DNA from: Massilia glaciei
GTDB taxonomy: Bacteria > Pseudomonadota > Gammaproteobacteria > Burkholderiales > Burkholderiaceae_D
DNA: 46,878 nt
Reading direction: 5' to 3'
Assembly: GCF_003011895.2 (NCBI RefSeq)
Contig: NZ_PXWF02000240.1
Location: 1-46,878 of the forward strand
Below, piece by piece: positions 8,041-15,840 of this stretch. A program made the translations under genes and the position numbers. The notes under the pieces were generated by a model. The model was not told where the DNA came from. It saw only the letters and a list, made by a program, of their open reading frames with translations, and made no database searches. Each line of letters begins with the position of its first letter. Within the stretch, counting starts at the first letter, position 1.

Positions 8041-9465
8041 ATGTCGGGACTTAATATGATGGCGCGCAGCGTGTTCGGCGCGCTCGCAATGCTGATGGTG
8101 GTGTCGGCCCAGGCGGCGGGCAAGCCGAAGTCGCTGCCCGAGTCAATCGACAATTACCTGTCGGCGCGCTTCGACCCGCGGTCGCCGGGCGCGGCGGTGG
8201 TGGTGGTCAAGGACGGCAAGGTCATCTTCCGCAAGGGTTACGGCATGGCCGACCTCGAGCTGAAGGTGCCGGTGCGTCCCGAGATGGTGTTCCGGCTGGC
8301 CTCGGTGACCAAGCAGTTCACGGCCGTGGCGGTGCTGATGCTGGCCGAAGAGGGCAAGCTGGCGCTGGGCGACGAGATCCAGCGCTTCATCCCCGACTAC
8401 CCGCGCGGGGCGGCGCCGGTCACGATCGAGCGCATGCTCAACCATACCTCCGGCATCCCCGGTTTTTCGGAGGAGTACCTCAGCAAGCGCGACATGCGCG
8501 CCGAGATCACGCCGGCGCAGATGCTCGAGATCATCAGGCAGCAGCCGCCCGAGTTTGTGGCCGGCACCAAATGGGCCTACAGCGACGGCGCCTACGAGCT
8601 GCTCGGCATGATCATCGAGAAGGCCTCGGGCATGAGTTACGCCGATTTCGTCGAGCAGCGCATGTTCAAGCCGCTGGGCATGGCGCACAGCTACTACGAC
8701 CGCAGCGAGCGCGTCATCGAAGGCCGCGTCAAGGGCTACGCGCGCACGCGGAAGGGCTACCAGAACGCCGCGTTCATCAGCATGTCGCTGCCGTACGCGG
8801 CCGGCTCGCTGGCGTCCTCGGTCGACGACCTGGCACTGTGGGACGCGGCGATCGCCGACAGCGACAAGCTGATCAACGCGGAGACGCGCCGCCGCATGCA
8901 GACCTCGTACACGCTCGCCGACGGCGCCGCCGCCAGAATCCCATACGGCTTGGGCGTGAGCCTGGCGCCGCGCCGGGGCGAGCCGCGGGTGGGCCACAAC
9001 GGCCAGATCAACGGCTTCATGACGGCGGTTCTGCGCATGCCCAAGGAGCGCGTCTACGTGGCGGTGCTCGGCAATGTGGAGAACATGTTGGTGATCCCCG
9101 AGTTGTTGGCCGAACGGGTCGGCGCGATCGCCGCCGGCAAACCCTACCTCGAGGAGGCGGCCGTGGTGGTGCCCGACGCCGTGCTCGAGCGCTATGTCGG
9201 CGCCTACCGCATCAACCCAAAGAACGTGCGCAACGTCAGCCGCGACGGCAAACGCCTGTTTATGCAGCGCAACGGTGGACCGCTGATCGAGCTGCATGCC
9301 AAGTCGCACACGGAGTTTTTCGTCAAGGATGCGTTCAACGAGGTCAGCTTTGGCACGGACGCGGCCGGCATGGTCAGCACGTTGACGATGAGCCAGGTGT
9401 ACGGTCCGCCGAACGTGGCCATGAAGGAGGTAAGATTGGAGCCTGCCGCTGCTTCCGCCAACTAG
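8041..9465 (+). CDS. Secreted serine hydrolase, beta-lactamase (class C/S12-like) family
   Basis: A 474-residue protein with a signal peptide (hydrophobic core FGALAMLMVVS, probable cleavage after AQA near residue 26). The serine beta-lactamase/penicillin-recognising fold shows S-V-T-K at 88-91 (catalytic Ser88, Lys91), Y-S-D at 180-182 in place of Y-x-N, and H-N-G at 319-321 in place of K-T-G. This combination is typical of S12 esterases or D-aminopeptidases rather than drug-resistance enzymes. A C-terminal domain (about 385-474) resembles the lipocalin-like extension of such hydrolases. The start at 8041 follows AGGAGAAACC. The frame is open upstream to 7954 but lacks a signal there. Its TAG stop is part of the 9463-9625 hairpin element. 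Confidence 0.88.
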   Translation: MSGLNMMARSVFGALAMLMVVSAQAAGKPKSLPESIDNYLSARFDPRSPGAAVVVVKDGKVIFRKGYGMADLELKVPVRPEMVFRLASVTKQFTAVAVLMLAEEGKLALGDEIQRFIPDYPRGAAPVTIERMLNHTSGIPGFSEEYLSKRDMRAEITPAQMLEIIRQQPPEFVAGTKWAYSDGAYELLGMIIEKASGMSYADFVEQRMFKPLGMAHSYYDRSERVIEGRVKGYARTRKGYQNAAFISMSLPYAAGSLASSVDDLALWDAAIADSDKLINAETRRRMQTSYTLADGAAARIPYGLGVSLAPRRGEPRVGHNGQINGFMTAVLRMPKERVYVAVLGNVENMLVIPELLAERVGAIAAGKPYLEEAAVVVPDAVLERYVGAYRINPKNVRNVSRDGKRLFMQRNGGPLIELHAKSHTEFFVKDAFNEVSFGTDAAGMVSTLTMSQVYGPPNVAMKEVRLEPAAASAN

Positions 9466-9625
9466 GAGCCTGTCGGACTTAGGGAGTCGAAGCGAAAAAA
9501 GTGCCGGGCGAGGACAGATTTTGACGATTTCGCAGTGCCAATAGCGAGCTATTGGCCGAGAAAGCGGCGAAATATGGACCGTCCAGCACTTTTTGCAGCC
9601 GACGATCCTAAGTTCGACAGGCTCC
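9463..9625. repeat. 160-bp long-hairpin element, type A copy 1
   Basis: The whole segment is one imperfect inverted repeat with arms of about 80 bases. It begins TAGGAGCCTGTCGGACTTAG (TAG is the stop codon of the serine hydrolase) and ends CTAAGTTCGACAGGCTCC. The apex is the perfect palindrome CCAATAGCGAGCTATTGG. Arms match over most of their length, including an AAAAAGTGC block on both sides. A truncated, inverted copy lies at 22304-22412. Elements at 10003, 24336 and 43585 have the same length and apex but different arm sequence. Confidence 0.85.
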
Positions 9626-9645
9626 AAGACTATAAAGGAATTGTC

Positions 9646-10005
9646 ATGAGCTATATCGATGGTTTTGTTGTTCCCGTGCCGCGCGCCAATCTGGAGGCCT
9701 ACCGCAAGATGTCCGAGACCTGCGGCAAGGTCTGGCTCGAACACGGCGCGCTCAGCTACAAGGAGTGCATCGCCGACGACGTCAAACCGGGCAAGCTGAC
9801 CTCGTTCCCGCAGAGCGTCGACCTCAAGGAGGACGAGGTGGTGTTCTTCTCGTGGATCGAATACCCGTCGCGCGCGGTGCGTGACGAGGTCAACGACAAG
9901 GTCATGGCCGACCCGCGCATGGCCAACATGATGACACCGGAGCAGACCCCGTTCGACGGCAAGCGCCTGATCTACGGCGGCTTCGAGACCTTCGTCGACA
10001 TGTGA
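9646..10005 (+). CDS. DUF1428 (YbaA-like) family protein
   Basis: A 119-residue protein with the DUF1428 pattern: MSYIDGFVVPVPRANLEAYR at the N-terminus, then VFFSWIEYPSRAVRDEVNDK and the C-terminal FDGKRLIYGGFETFVD. The fold expected for the family is a small dimeric alpha/beta barrel (ferredoxin-like); no enzymatic activity is established. The start at 9646 has AAAGGAATTGTC upstream. It stands alone between two hairpin elements: type A ends 20 bp before it, and type B begins at its TGA stop. Confidence 0.88.
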   Translation: MSYIDGFVVPVPRANLEAYRKMSETCGKVWLEHGALSYKECIADDVKPGKLTSFPQSVDLKEDEVVFFSWIEYPSRAVRDEVNDKVMADPRMANMMTPEQTPFDGKRLIYGGFETFVDM

Positions 10006-10165
10006 GAGGCTGAAAGTCTTTCGATCATGCCCGCTCAGCACGCCAGAAAACGCCAGTTCGTCGTTGCAAATGCTCGCCATAGCCCGCTATTGCTGTGCTT
10101 TGCGCCTCGATCTGCCGCTTTCTGGCGGGCTGCTCGGGCACGCCCGAAAAACTCTCAGCCTCTGA
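10003..10165. repeat. 160-bp long-hairpin element, type B copy 1
   Basis: Starts at the TGA stop of the DUF1428 gene (TGAGAGGCTGAAAGTCTTTC) and ends CGAAAAACTCTCAGCCTCTGA. The two arms are imperfect inverted repeats over about 80 bases, meeting at CATAGCCCGCTATTG near 10078. The copy at 24336-24500 has the same orientation and boundary and is highly similar. It fills most of the gap before the MshEN gene; the remaining 184 bp (10166-10349) show no gene. Confidence 0.85.
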
Positions 10166-10349
10166 GGCCCGGCGCCCGGACGGCCACGGCGCTTCCGGGG
10201 TGCTCGTTTCGCAACAAAAAAATGGATTGTGCCGCGGAACGCGAACGGGCCGTTTTTTCGTATAGAATAGCCCACAGGTAACATTTCTTGCCCTTTTGTT
10301 TCTGCGAAGTCAGCATTGGCAAAAAAACTATTCAAGCCGAGGTGGCACG

Positions 10350-11354
10350 ATGGTACAGCGTCAACAGCCTTTCCATCCCGAGCGCGCCGCGCCCGTTGCG
10401 CGCCCGCCAGAAGCCGCGTGCTACGCGCCCGCTGGCAAGGCGCCGACCCACCTTCGCGAACTCGCGGTCGAGGGCGCGCTCGCGCGCACCTGGACCAGCC
10501 TCAACGCCTTGCTGCGTTCGGCCTCGGGCATACCGGCCCGGCTCGGCGAACTGCTGCTGCTGGCGCACAAGGTCACCCCCGAGCAACTGAACGCCGTGCT
10601 CGCCGAGCAAAAGCAAACGGGCCAGAAGATCGGCGTGCTGTTGGTGCAGCGCGGCCACATCAGCGAGTCCGAGCTCGACGCCATTCTGGCGCTGCAAAAG
10701 GCGCCCGAAGGATCGCAGGGCGCGCTGCGCCTGGGCAGCATCCTGCTCGCGCTGGGCAAGATCAACCACACCCAGCTGGCCGACGCGATCCGCATGCAGC
10801 GCGATTCGGGCAAGCTGCTCGGCGATATTTTGCAAGAGGCCGGTTATGTGGCAAGCGTCGACATCGAGCGCGGCCTGACCCTGCAGCGCAGGCTGCAGCG
10901 CTCGGCGGTGGTCGCGCTGTTCTCGTTCGTGTCGCTGAGCACCGGTTCGCTCGCACATGCCGCGCAGAACACAAGTACGATGCGCGTGTCGGTCAGCGTC
11001 TTGCCGTATGTGCAGCTCAAGGTCATCTCGCAAGTGGAGCAGTTGCGTGTCACGCAGGCGGACATCGCGCGCGGCTATGTCGACGTGGCCAGCGGTTCGC
11101 ACATCGCCATCAAGAGCAACAGCCGTGCCGGCTATGTGCTCGCCTTCGACAACCTGCCCGACGAAATCAGCTCGGTGCAAATCTCGGGGCTCGAGGGGGC
11201 GGTAGAAATCGGCTCCGACGGCGGCAGCGTGGTGCAGCGACTGGCCGGTGGCGCAGCCCCGCCGATCGAACTCAGTTATCGTTTCAAGCTGGCGAGCGGA
11301 ATGCAGCCGGGCGAGTACCAATGGCCGGTGAACATGTCGGCGCGCGCCCTATAG
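10350..11354 (+). CDS. Tandem MshEN-domain protein with internal TM/signal segment and exported C-terminal domain
   Basis: A 334-residue protein. Residues 64-179 contain four 24-residue repeats in two pairs: 64-87 and 93-116 (separated by 5 residues), then 127-150 and 156-179 (again 5). Each has the pattern [R/K/L]-[L/I]-G-x2-L...L-x6-Q, the exact 24+5+24 layout of the MshEN c-di-GMP-binding module of type IV pilus and type II secretion ATPases. No ATPase domain follows. Residues 181-205 look like a signal peptide or signal anchor (RRLQRS, then AVVALFSFVSLSTGS, ending AHA-AQ), so residues 206-334 should be periplasmic. That part is beta-rich and ends GEYQWPVNMSARAL, reminiscent of pilin-like domains. 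The first repeat has H73 where G is usual. It is convergent with the pilus operon. Start 10350 has GAGGTGG upstream. Function is inferred. Confidence 0.8.
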   Translation: MVQRQQPFHPERAAPVARPPEAACYAPAGKAPTHLRELAVEGALARTWTSLNALLRSASGIPARLGELLLLAHKVTPEQLNAVLAEQKQTGQKIGVLLVQRGHISESELDAILALQKAPEGSQGALRLGSILLALGKINHTQLADAIRMQRDSGKLLGDILQEAGYVASVDIERGLTLQRRLQRSAVVALFSFVSLSTGSLAHAAQNTSTMRVSVSVLPYVQLKVISQVEQLRVTQADIARGYVDVASGSHIAIKSNSRAGYVLAFDNLPDEISSVQISGLEGAVEIGSDGGSVVQRLAGGAAPPIELSYRFKLASGMQPGEYQWPVNMSARAL

Positions 11355-11409
11355 GCTTGCCCGAAAGCGCCGATGGCCGCCGCCGCCCAGCAGTCCTCGG
11401 AAGCACCCC

Positions 11410-11940
11410 TCAGAAATACACCGTGTACACCAGATTGTCGGTGTAGTCGCCGACCTCGGCGTCCTCGCCCGGGAGGATGCGTGCATAAATATTGTGGGTG
11501 TACACCATTGGCACTTCCTTCGAGCCCGGCGCGGTGAAACTTTGTGCGACACTCGTTGTATTGCTGATGACCGTGTTATATCCACTGTCGCGATACAAGT
11601 TGTATGGCAACAACGCTCCGGAGGGGGACTTCATCGCCCGCTGCGCCGCCGACGGGCCATTGCCCACGCTCGCCGTGTAATACACGGTGATCGTTGGATT
11701 CTGCCCATTGTCCTTCTTGTTCGTGGTGCAGGTGACAATCGCCTGCGCGACCGTGGTGGTCGGCTGCGGATCGAACGGATCGTACTCGAGAAACTCGGCT
11801 TGTTGATCCATGGTGACGCTGCAATCGACATTGTCTGCCGCGGCGTAAGGGGCGGCAAGAAACAGGACCGACGCGAGCAGACACGCGGCTTTGCCGCTGG
11901 CCGGCATCGTCGGAAGGGTCATGGTTTTTCTGCTAAGCAT
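11410..11940 (-). CDS. Spore coat U (SCPU) domain pilus subunit, distal gene of archaic chaperone-usher operon
   Basis: A 176-residue secreted protein with a signal peptide (KAACLLASVLFLAAPYAAA) and an SCPU-type subunit fold: two cysteines (NVDCSV, VTCTTN), R-A-M-K-S-P and LLPYNLYRDSGYNTV in the middle, and the C-terminal strand GDYTDNLVYTVYF. Such subunits are folded by donor-strand complementation from a periplasmic chaperone. The start at 11940 has a strong GGGGGAG ribosome site and overlaps the usher gene by 22 bp; an alternative ATG at 11922 would give an ATGA overlap. Being last in the operon and single-domain, it may be a tip or minor subunit, but a two-domain adhesin of the CsuE type is not seen. 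Confidence 0.88.
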   Translation of the reverse strand: MLSRKTMTLPTMPASGKAACLLASVLFLAAPYAAADNVDCSVTMDQQAEFLEYDPFDPQPTTTVAQAIVTCTTNKKDNGQNPTITVYYTASVGNGPSAAQRAMKSPSGALLPYNLYRDSGYNTVISNTTSVAQSFTAPGSKEVPMVYTHNIYARILPGEDAEVGDYTDNLVYTVYF

Positions 11941-14291
11941 ATGAACTCCCCCAAATTGGGCAAAGGGTCACTTGTCGTTTTAAATGGTACCGTGACGCTG
12001 CAAGCACCGGCTGGCCATGTTACCTTCAGACTATTCTGCGCCACAAGTCCGGTTAAGTATACTTCGCCGTCATTTCCCACAGGAAATTCCTCTTCACTTC
12101 CATTGACCCGCACCATGCTGCCGGCGATCACAGGCTCGCCCTGCGCGCCGCGCAGTGTCATGGTGGCGCCATAAGCGCGGGAGATCGGAAACTTAAGCAA
12201 GATGCCGCTGCGCGCGTACGGCACCGCCTTCATGGTCAGGGTTCCCACCTTCACATCCATGTCGAGGTCGGTTTGCTCGACCCGCACCGAATTGTTCTCG
12301 TAGGCGCGCAGGTGGGGCAGCAGGGCGTATCCGTCGGCATTGGTGCGTGCGGTGAGGCGGTTGTCGACGTAGATCCTGACATTGGGCAGGTCGGGTAACT
12401 GGACGACCCCGAAGCTGTCGCTGATGCGGCGCGTCGCGAACGTCGCTCCGCCGAGCATGGCCACGCCGCCCGACATCTTGGCGCGCACACCCGTTTCGCC
12501 TTTGAAACTGGCCGCCTCGAGCGAGTAGTCGCCGACGCGGTTTTGGAGCAAGAGCGTGGCCCGGTGTTGGGCATTCTTGCCGGTTTGCAGGCGGTAACCG
12601 ACGCCGCTGGCGGGATCGAGCGGACGCTGAAAGCGCAGCCGGGTGACATTTTCGGCACCGTCTTGGGCCGTATGGCTGGCGCTGACATAGTATTTTCTGC
12701 CCAATGGCATCGACCAGTTGAAGACCAGCGAGCGCGAGGGCGGTCCTTCGAGCGACTTGAATCCGGACACGGTCAGGCTGCCAAAACGGCCCAGCGAAAT
12801 GCCATAATTTACGCTCGCCAGCGCGACCCGGGCTAGGCCCAGTGGTGTCTGGCGCACGTAGAAAGCGTTGAGCGTGCCGGCACCGCGCAGGTTGACGCCC
12901 AGATTGGCACTGGTTTGCCGGTGGATCGGGTTGGCCACGCTGCCGTTCCCTGGGCGCCTGAAGCTCGGGTCGGCAAGCTGGGTGCGCACGCCGACGCTGA
13001 ACGCGTTCGATTGGCGTTCGACGCCCAAGGCCCACAGCCTGCCGCGGCCGGCGCCGCTGTCGCTGATTGCGAGCGAGGCATTGACCGAGGCCAGGGAAGC
13101 CAAGGTGCCGAGCAGGTTGACGCCGGCAACGCGGTCGCCGCCAGCTTGGGCCTGCAAATGCGTTTCCGCGGTGATGGCGTCGGTCAGTCCAAGCCTGAGC
13201 GTGCCGGAGCCAAATCCCGGGCCGTAGTCATTGTTGCGCTGGCCGTAGTTGCGGCGCAGGGCACCGGCTTCGAACGAGAAATCGACAATGCCTTTCCGCA
13301 GTAGACTCGAGCTCGAATAAAAAGGCTGGTTAATGACCTGTTCGCGTCCGGACAGGTCGCGTACCACCATGCTCACGTCGCCGCTGCCGCTGAGGGCGGG
13401 CAGGTCGTCGAGCGAGAATGGGCCCGGCGCCACCTCCCTGCGGGAGATCAGCACATTGTTGACGAACACGTCGACCGTCGAGGGCAAGGCCGCCTGCGCG
13501 CTGAAAACCTGGATCGGCAGCGTGATCAGCCCCGGATTGACGCGGAAATTGGTCGCGTACTGAATGCCGGCGAAACGCAATGCGCTGCCCCATCCGCTCG
13601 CTGGCCGGCTGATGGCGTCGCCCAGGCGCAGGCTCGCCGTCTTTTCTGGGCGGTCGACCGTGAACGTGGTGTCGAGGCGCACGAGCGCATGGCGTCCGTC
13701 GCGCGGATGGAGGGAAAATGCGGAGACCAGGTTGCCCAGTTTGCTGAAGTGGCCGAACTCGGTATTGGCCGAGAACGTCGACTCGCTTTGCGCGCGGGCG
13801 GCGTGTATATCATAGTTGAGGAACATGCCAGGCGCCGACAGGACGGGCACGGGCGCCGGGGCCGGCTGGCCCGTGCTGATGCTGCTCTTTAAAGCCTCGG
13901 CCTTGAACTCGATGGCAATCGTTTGCTTTGCTTCATCGAGCGTGATGGTTTTGGTGGGCAGCGAGGCGAGGCGGAAGTAGCGTTCGCCTTTGTATTCGAC
14001 GAAGGGCCCGGCGGGCAGGACCACGCGCACCGCAATCAGATCGGCCTCGGTCATGAACAGCTCGCCGTTTCGGCTTTTGAGCACGAGCACGGTGCGCTCG
14101 ATTTTTTGCTCGTTGACGTCGAGCGCCAGGAGCATTTGAGTGAAGGACTCGTTGTTCGAGGCCATCACCTCGGACTGGACGGCGAACGCGTCTGCGTCCG
14201 CCTTGGCGGCATGTGCCAGATTGCAGCTGGACCAGGCGGTGAGGCAGAGGACGGGCAGCAGACGCAGTTTATGGCCTGTCGAGTATGACAT
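11919..14291 (-). CDS. Outer-membrane usher of archaic (Csu-like) pilus
   Basis: A 790-residue usher with signal peptide (LRLLPVLCLTAWSSCNLAHA). Visible parts are an N-terminal periplasmic domain (about 45-150, with FVEYKGERYFRLASL), a long beta-barrel region with typical usher strands (LRLGLTDAITAETHLQAQAG; VNASLAISDSG), a plug region within it, and a C-terminal domain (LLKFPISRAYGATMTLRGAQ; LVAQNSLKVTWPAG). It forms the 24-strand channel that receives chaperone-subunit complexes and secretes the fibre. The start overlaps the chaperone gene by 23 bp, indicating translational coupling. Short spacing and shared strand place it in one operon with genes from 15600 down to 11410. Confidence 0.92.
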   Translation of the reverse strand: MSYSTGHKLRLLPVLCLTAWSSCNLAHAAKADADAFAVQSEVMASNNESFTQMLLALDVNEQKIERTVLVLKSRNGELFMTEADLIAVRVVLPAGPFVEYKGERYFRLASLPTKTITLDEAKQTIAIEFKAEALKSSISTGQPAPAPVPVLSAPGMFLNYDIHAARAQSESTFSANTEFGHFSKLGNLVSAFSLHPRDGRHALVRLDTTFTVDRPEKTASLRLGDAISRPASGWGSALRFAGIQYATNFRVNPGLITLPIQVFSAQAALPSTVDVFVNNVLISRREVAPGPFSLDDLPALSGSGDVSMVVRDLSGREQVINQPFYSSSSLLRKGIVDFSFEAGALRRNYGQRNNDYGPGFGSGTLRLGLTDAITAETHLQAQAGGDRVAGVNLLGTLASLASVNASLAISDSGAGRGRLWALGVERQSNAFSVGVRTQLADPSFRRPGNGSVANPIHRQTSANLGVNLRGAGTLNAFYVRQTPLGLARVALASVNYGISLGRFGSLTVSGFKSLEGPPSRSLVFNWSMPLGRKYYVSASHTAQDGAENVTRLRFQRPLDPASGVGYRLQTGKNAQHRATLLLQNRVGDYSLEAASFKGETGVRAKMSGGVAMLGGATFATRRISDSFGVVQLPDLPNVRIYVDNRLTARTNADGYALLPHLRAYENNSVRVEQTDLDMDVKVGTLTMKAVPYARSGILLKFPISRAYGATMTLRGAQGEPVIAGSMVRVNGSEEEFPVGNDGEVYLTGLVAQNSLKVTWPAGACSVTVPFKTTSDPLPNLGEFICLAEKP

Positions 14292-15012
14292 CGGCTTCCA
14301 TCTCGCCCGCGTCGGTGAAGGCTTTGACGCGCAGCGCCGTACCCTTCAACGGCTTGGCCGGATCGATGGCCATCGTCCAGCTGCGCGATTGCAGCGGCAA
14401 CAGGTAGGCGGACACTTGTTGGACCGCCAATGGGACGTCCTGTCCCGGCAGGTTCACCCTGAAATCGCTGACCTGCACGTGTGCCTGGCTATCGTTTTTT
14501 AGCATAACCGTGAGTTTGTCGGCGGCGCTTTTTTGCGCGCTGAAACGCAGGCCCGGTTTGGCCTTGATGTTTGGCTCCACGAACACCGGAATACTGATTC
14601 GCAGTGCCATTTGCAGGCCTTTGAATCCTTCTTTTTTCGCCGGCGGCACCTCCTGTATGTAGAGGCGGTAGCTCAGTTCGGTGGTCGGATCCGGACGGCG
14701 GCGCAGGCCGATGCGCACGACCTGGTTGCCTCCCGGCTGAACCGTGAATATCGGTGGCGTGGCGATCAGGTCGTCGGTGGGACTGTACTTGTCGACACCG
14801 TTCTCCTGGGTCCACAATGCGCGATGGAGTTGAATCACAACAGCGGCCGGACCATTGTTCGACACCGTCATCGCCGAACTTGTTCCTTTCGCCGACATCT
14901 CGATCCGTACCGGGGCGACGTGGAAGGCGCCCGCGTACGCTGGCGCGAACGCGCCCGCCATGAAAAAAGCGGCTGTGTGGACAGCCGCCAGGAACGTGCA
15001 TTGGATCGACAT
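14269..15012 (-). CDS. Periplasmic pilus chaperone (PapD/CsuC family)
   Basis: A 247-residue protein with signal peptide (AAVHTAAFFMAGAFAPAYA) and two immunoglobulin-like domains. Domain 1 shows FHVAPVRIEMSAKGTSSAM, WTQENG, then QPGGNQVVRIGLRR, the conserved strand and basic residue that hold the subunit C-terminus. Domain 2 starts about residue 140 (RISIPVFVEP). It caps pilus subunits in the periplasm and hands them to the usher. The frame is open to 15069, but the ATG at 15012 follows GAGGGGCAGAAA and begins the signal peptide, so it is the better start. It lies between the first subunit gene and the usher. Confidence 0.92.
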   Translation of the reverse strand: MSIQCTFLAAVHTAAFFMAGAFAPAYAGAFHVAPVRIEMSAKGTSSAMTVSNNGPAAVVIQLHRALWTQENGVDKYSPTDDLIATPPIFTVQPGGNQVVRIGLRRRPDPTTELSYRLYIQEVPPAKKEGFKGLQMALRISIPVFVEPNIKAKPGLRFSAQKSAADKLTVMLKNDSQAHVQVSDFRVNLPGQDVPLAVQQVSAYLLPLQSRSWTMAIDPAKPLKGTALRVKAFTDAGEMEADVILDRP

Positions 15013-15081
15013 TTTCTGCCCCTCAATGAGGCGTCTGTTTGATCGAACTGGCGGTCCCCTCGCGGGCACCGCCTGTCAAAA

Positions 15082-15600
15082 TCAGAACGAGACGGTTACG
15101 ACGACCTCGTCGGAGTAATCGCCGGCCGGCACGTCTTGGTCCGCGAGCGCAATTCCGCCGCAAACGTTGTAGTTGCGCACAGCTTTACTTGGCGCTTCGT
15201 CGACCGTTAAACCTGCGCCCCAAGGCACGGTGAAGCCGCAAAGCGCGTCCGCGTCGTTGCTAACCGGTTGAAACAATGCGTACTTCAGAGTTTCCACGCC
15301 ATTGATGTCCTCCTTCATGTATCTCTCGCCGCCGACGTCATTGGCACCGAGATCGATGAGGATCGTCGGAATCGATTTTTTGGTGCAGGCGATCTGGACT
15401 TGGCCTTCGCCCTCCAGCATTGCGACGCTCGTGTCCGGAGTCAACTCGGGAAAGACCAAATCGGTCGTGGTGATTGTGCAGCTTTCCTTCACTTTAGCGG
15501 TCACAGCCAAAGGTTCGGCGGTGGCGACCACGCTCGACGAAGCGGCAAAAGCGAACAGGCCGGCGATCAACGACGACTTGAGGATGAATTGATGTTTCAT
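15082..15600 (-). CDS. SCPU-domain major pilus subunit
   Basis: A 172-residue secreted subunit, first in the operon. Signal peptide FILKSSLIAGLFAFAASSSV with cleavage near ATA-EP. The mature part has the SCPU pattern: cysteine in KESCTITTTDLVF, second cysteine in QIACTKKS, then YMKEDINGVETLKYALF, and C-terminal GDYSDEVVVTVSF. It is likely the main fibre subunit because it is promoter-proximal. The ribosome site AAAGGACAATC precedes the start. Similarity to the distal subunit at 11410 is low outside the C-terminal strand, so the two are probably not interchangeable. Confidence 0.88.
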   Translation of the reverse strand: MKHQFILKSSLIAGLFAFAASSSVVATAEPLAVTAKVKESCTITTTDLVFPELTPDTSVAMLEGEGQVQIACTKKSIPTILIDLGANDVGGERYMKEDINGVETLKYALFQPVSNDADALCGFTVPWGAGLTVDEAPSKAVRNYNVCGGIALADQDVPAGDYSDEVVVTVSF

Positions 15601-15689
15601 GATTGTCCTTTTTTTATTTAGGGAGATCGGTCGCTTTAGTGCGGGGGTAGGGCACCGCTTGCTCGCTCTCGGAGTTGTCTTACGTGACG

Positions 15690-15840
15690 GCCCGATAATA
15701 ACGCAACTTTTTCGTTGACGTGTGGAATTTCTATTGATTTTAGTTGATTTTTCTCAAATTATCGTCTTCAACACGGTAATTATTAAAAGTCCAACAATAA
15801 TTCAATGCATTAAAACAACATCTATTGTACGAATGTTACA
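15690..15840. promoter_or_regulatory. AT-rich intergenic island upstream of pilus operon
   Basis: From about 15700 to 15835 the DNA is strikingly AT-rich (for example TTGATTTTAGTTGATTTTTC and GTAATTATTAAAAGTCC) between GC-rich genes. It separates the start of the pilus operon from the end of the pullulanase gene. Such islands often bind H-NS/MvaT-like silencers and hold promoters. No single promoter could be assigned with confidence. Confidence 0.45.

Noticed and set aside
8041..9465. Beta-lactamase resistance gene
   Set aside because: SxxK is present, but YSD and HNG replace YxN and KTG; the pattern is of S12 esterases or peptidases, so a resistance role is not supported.
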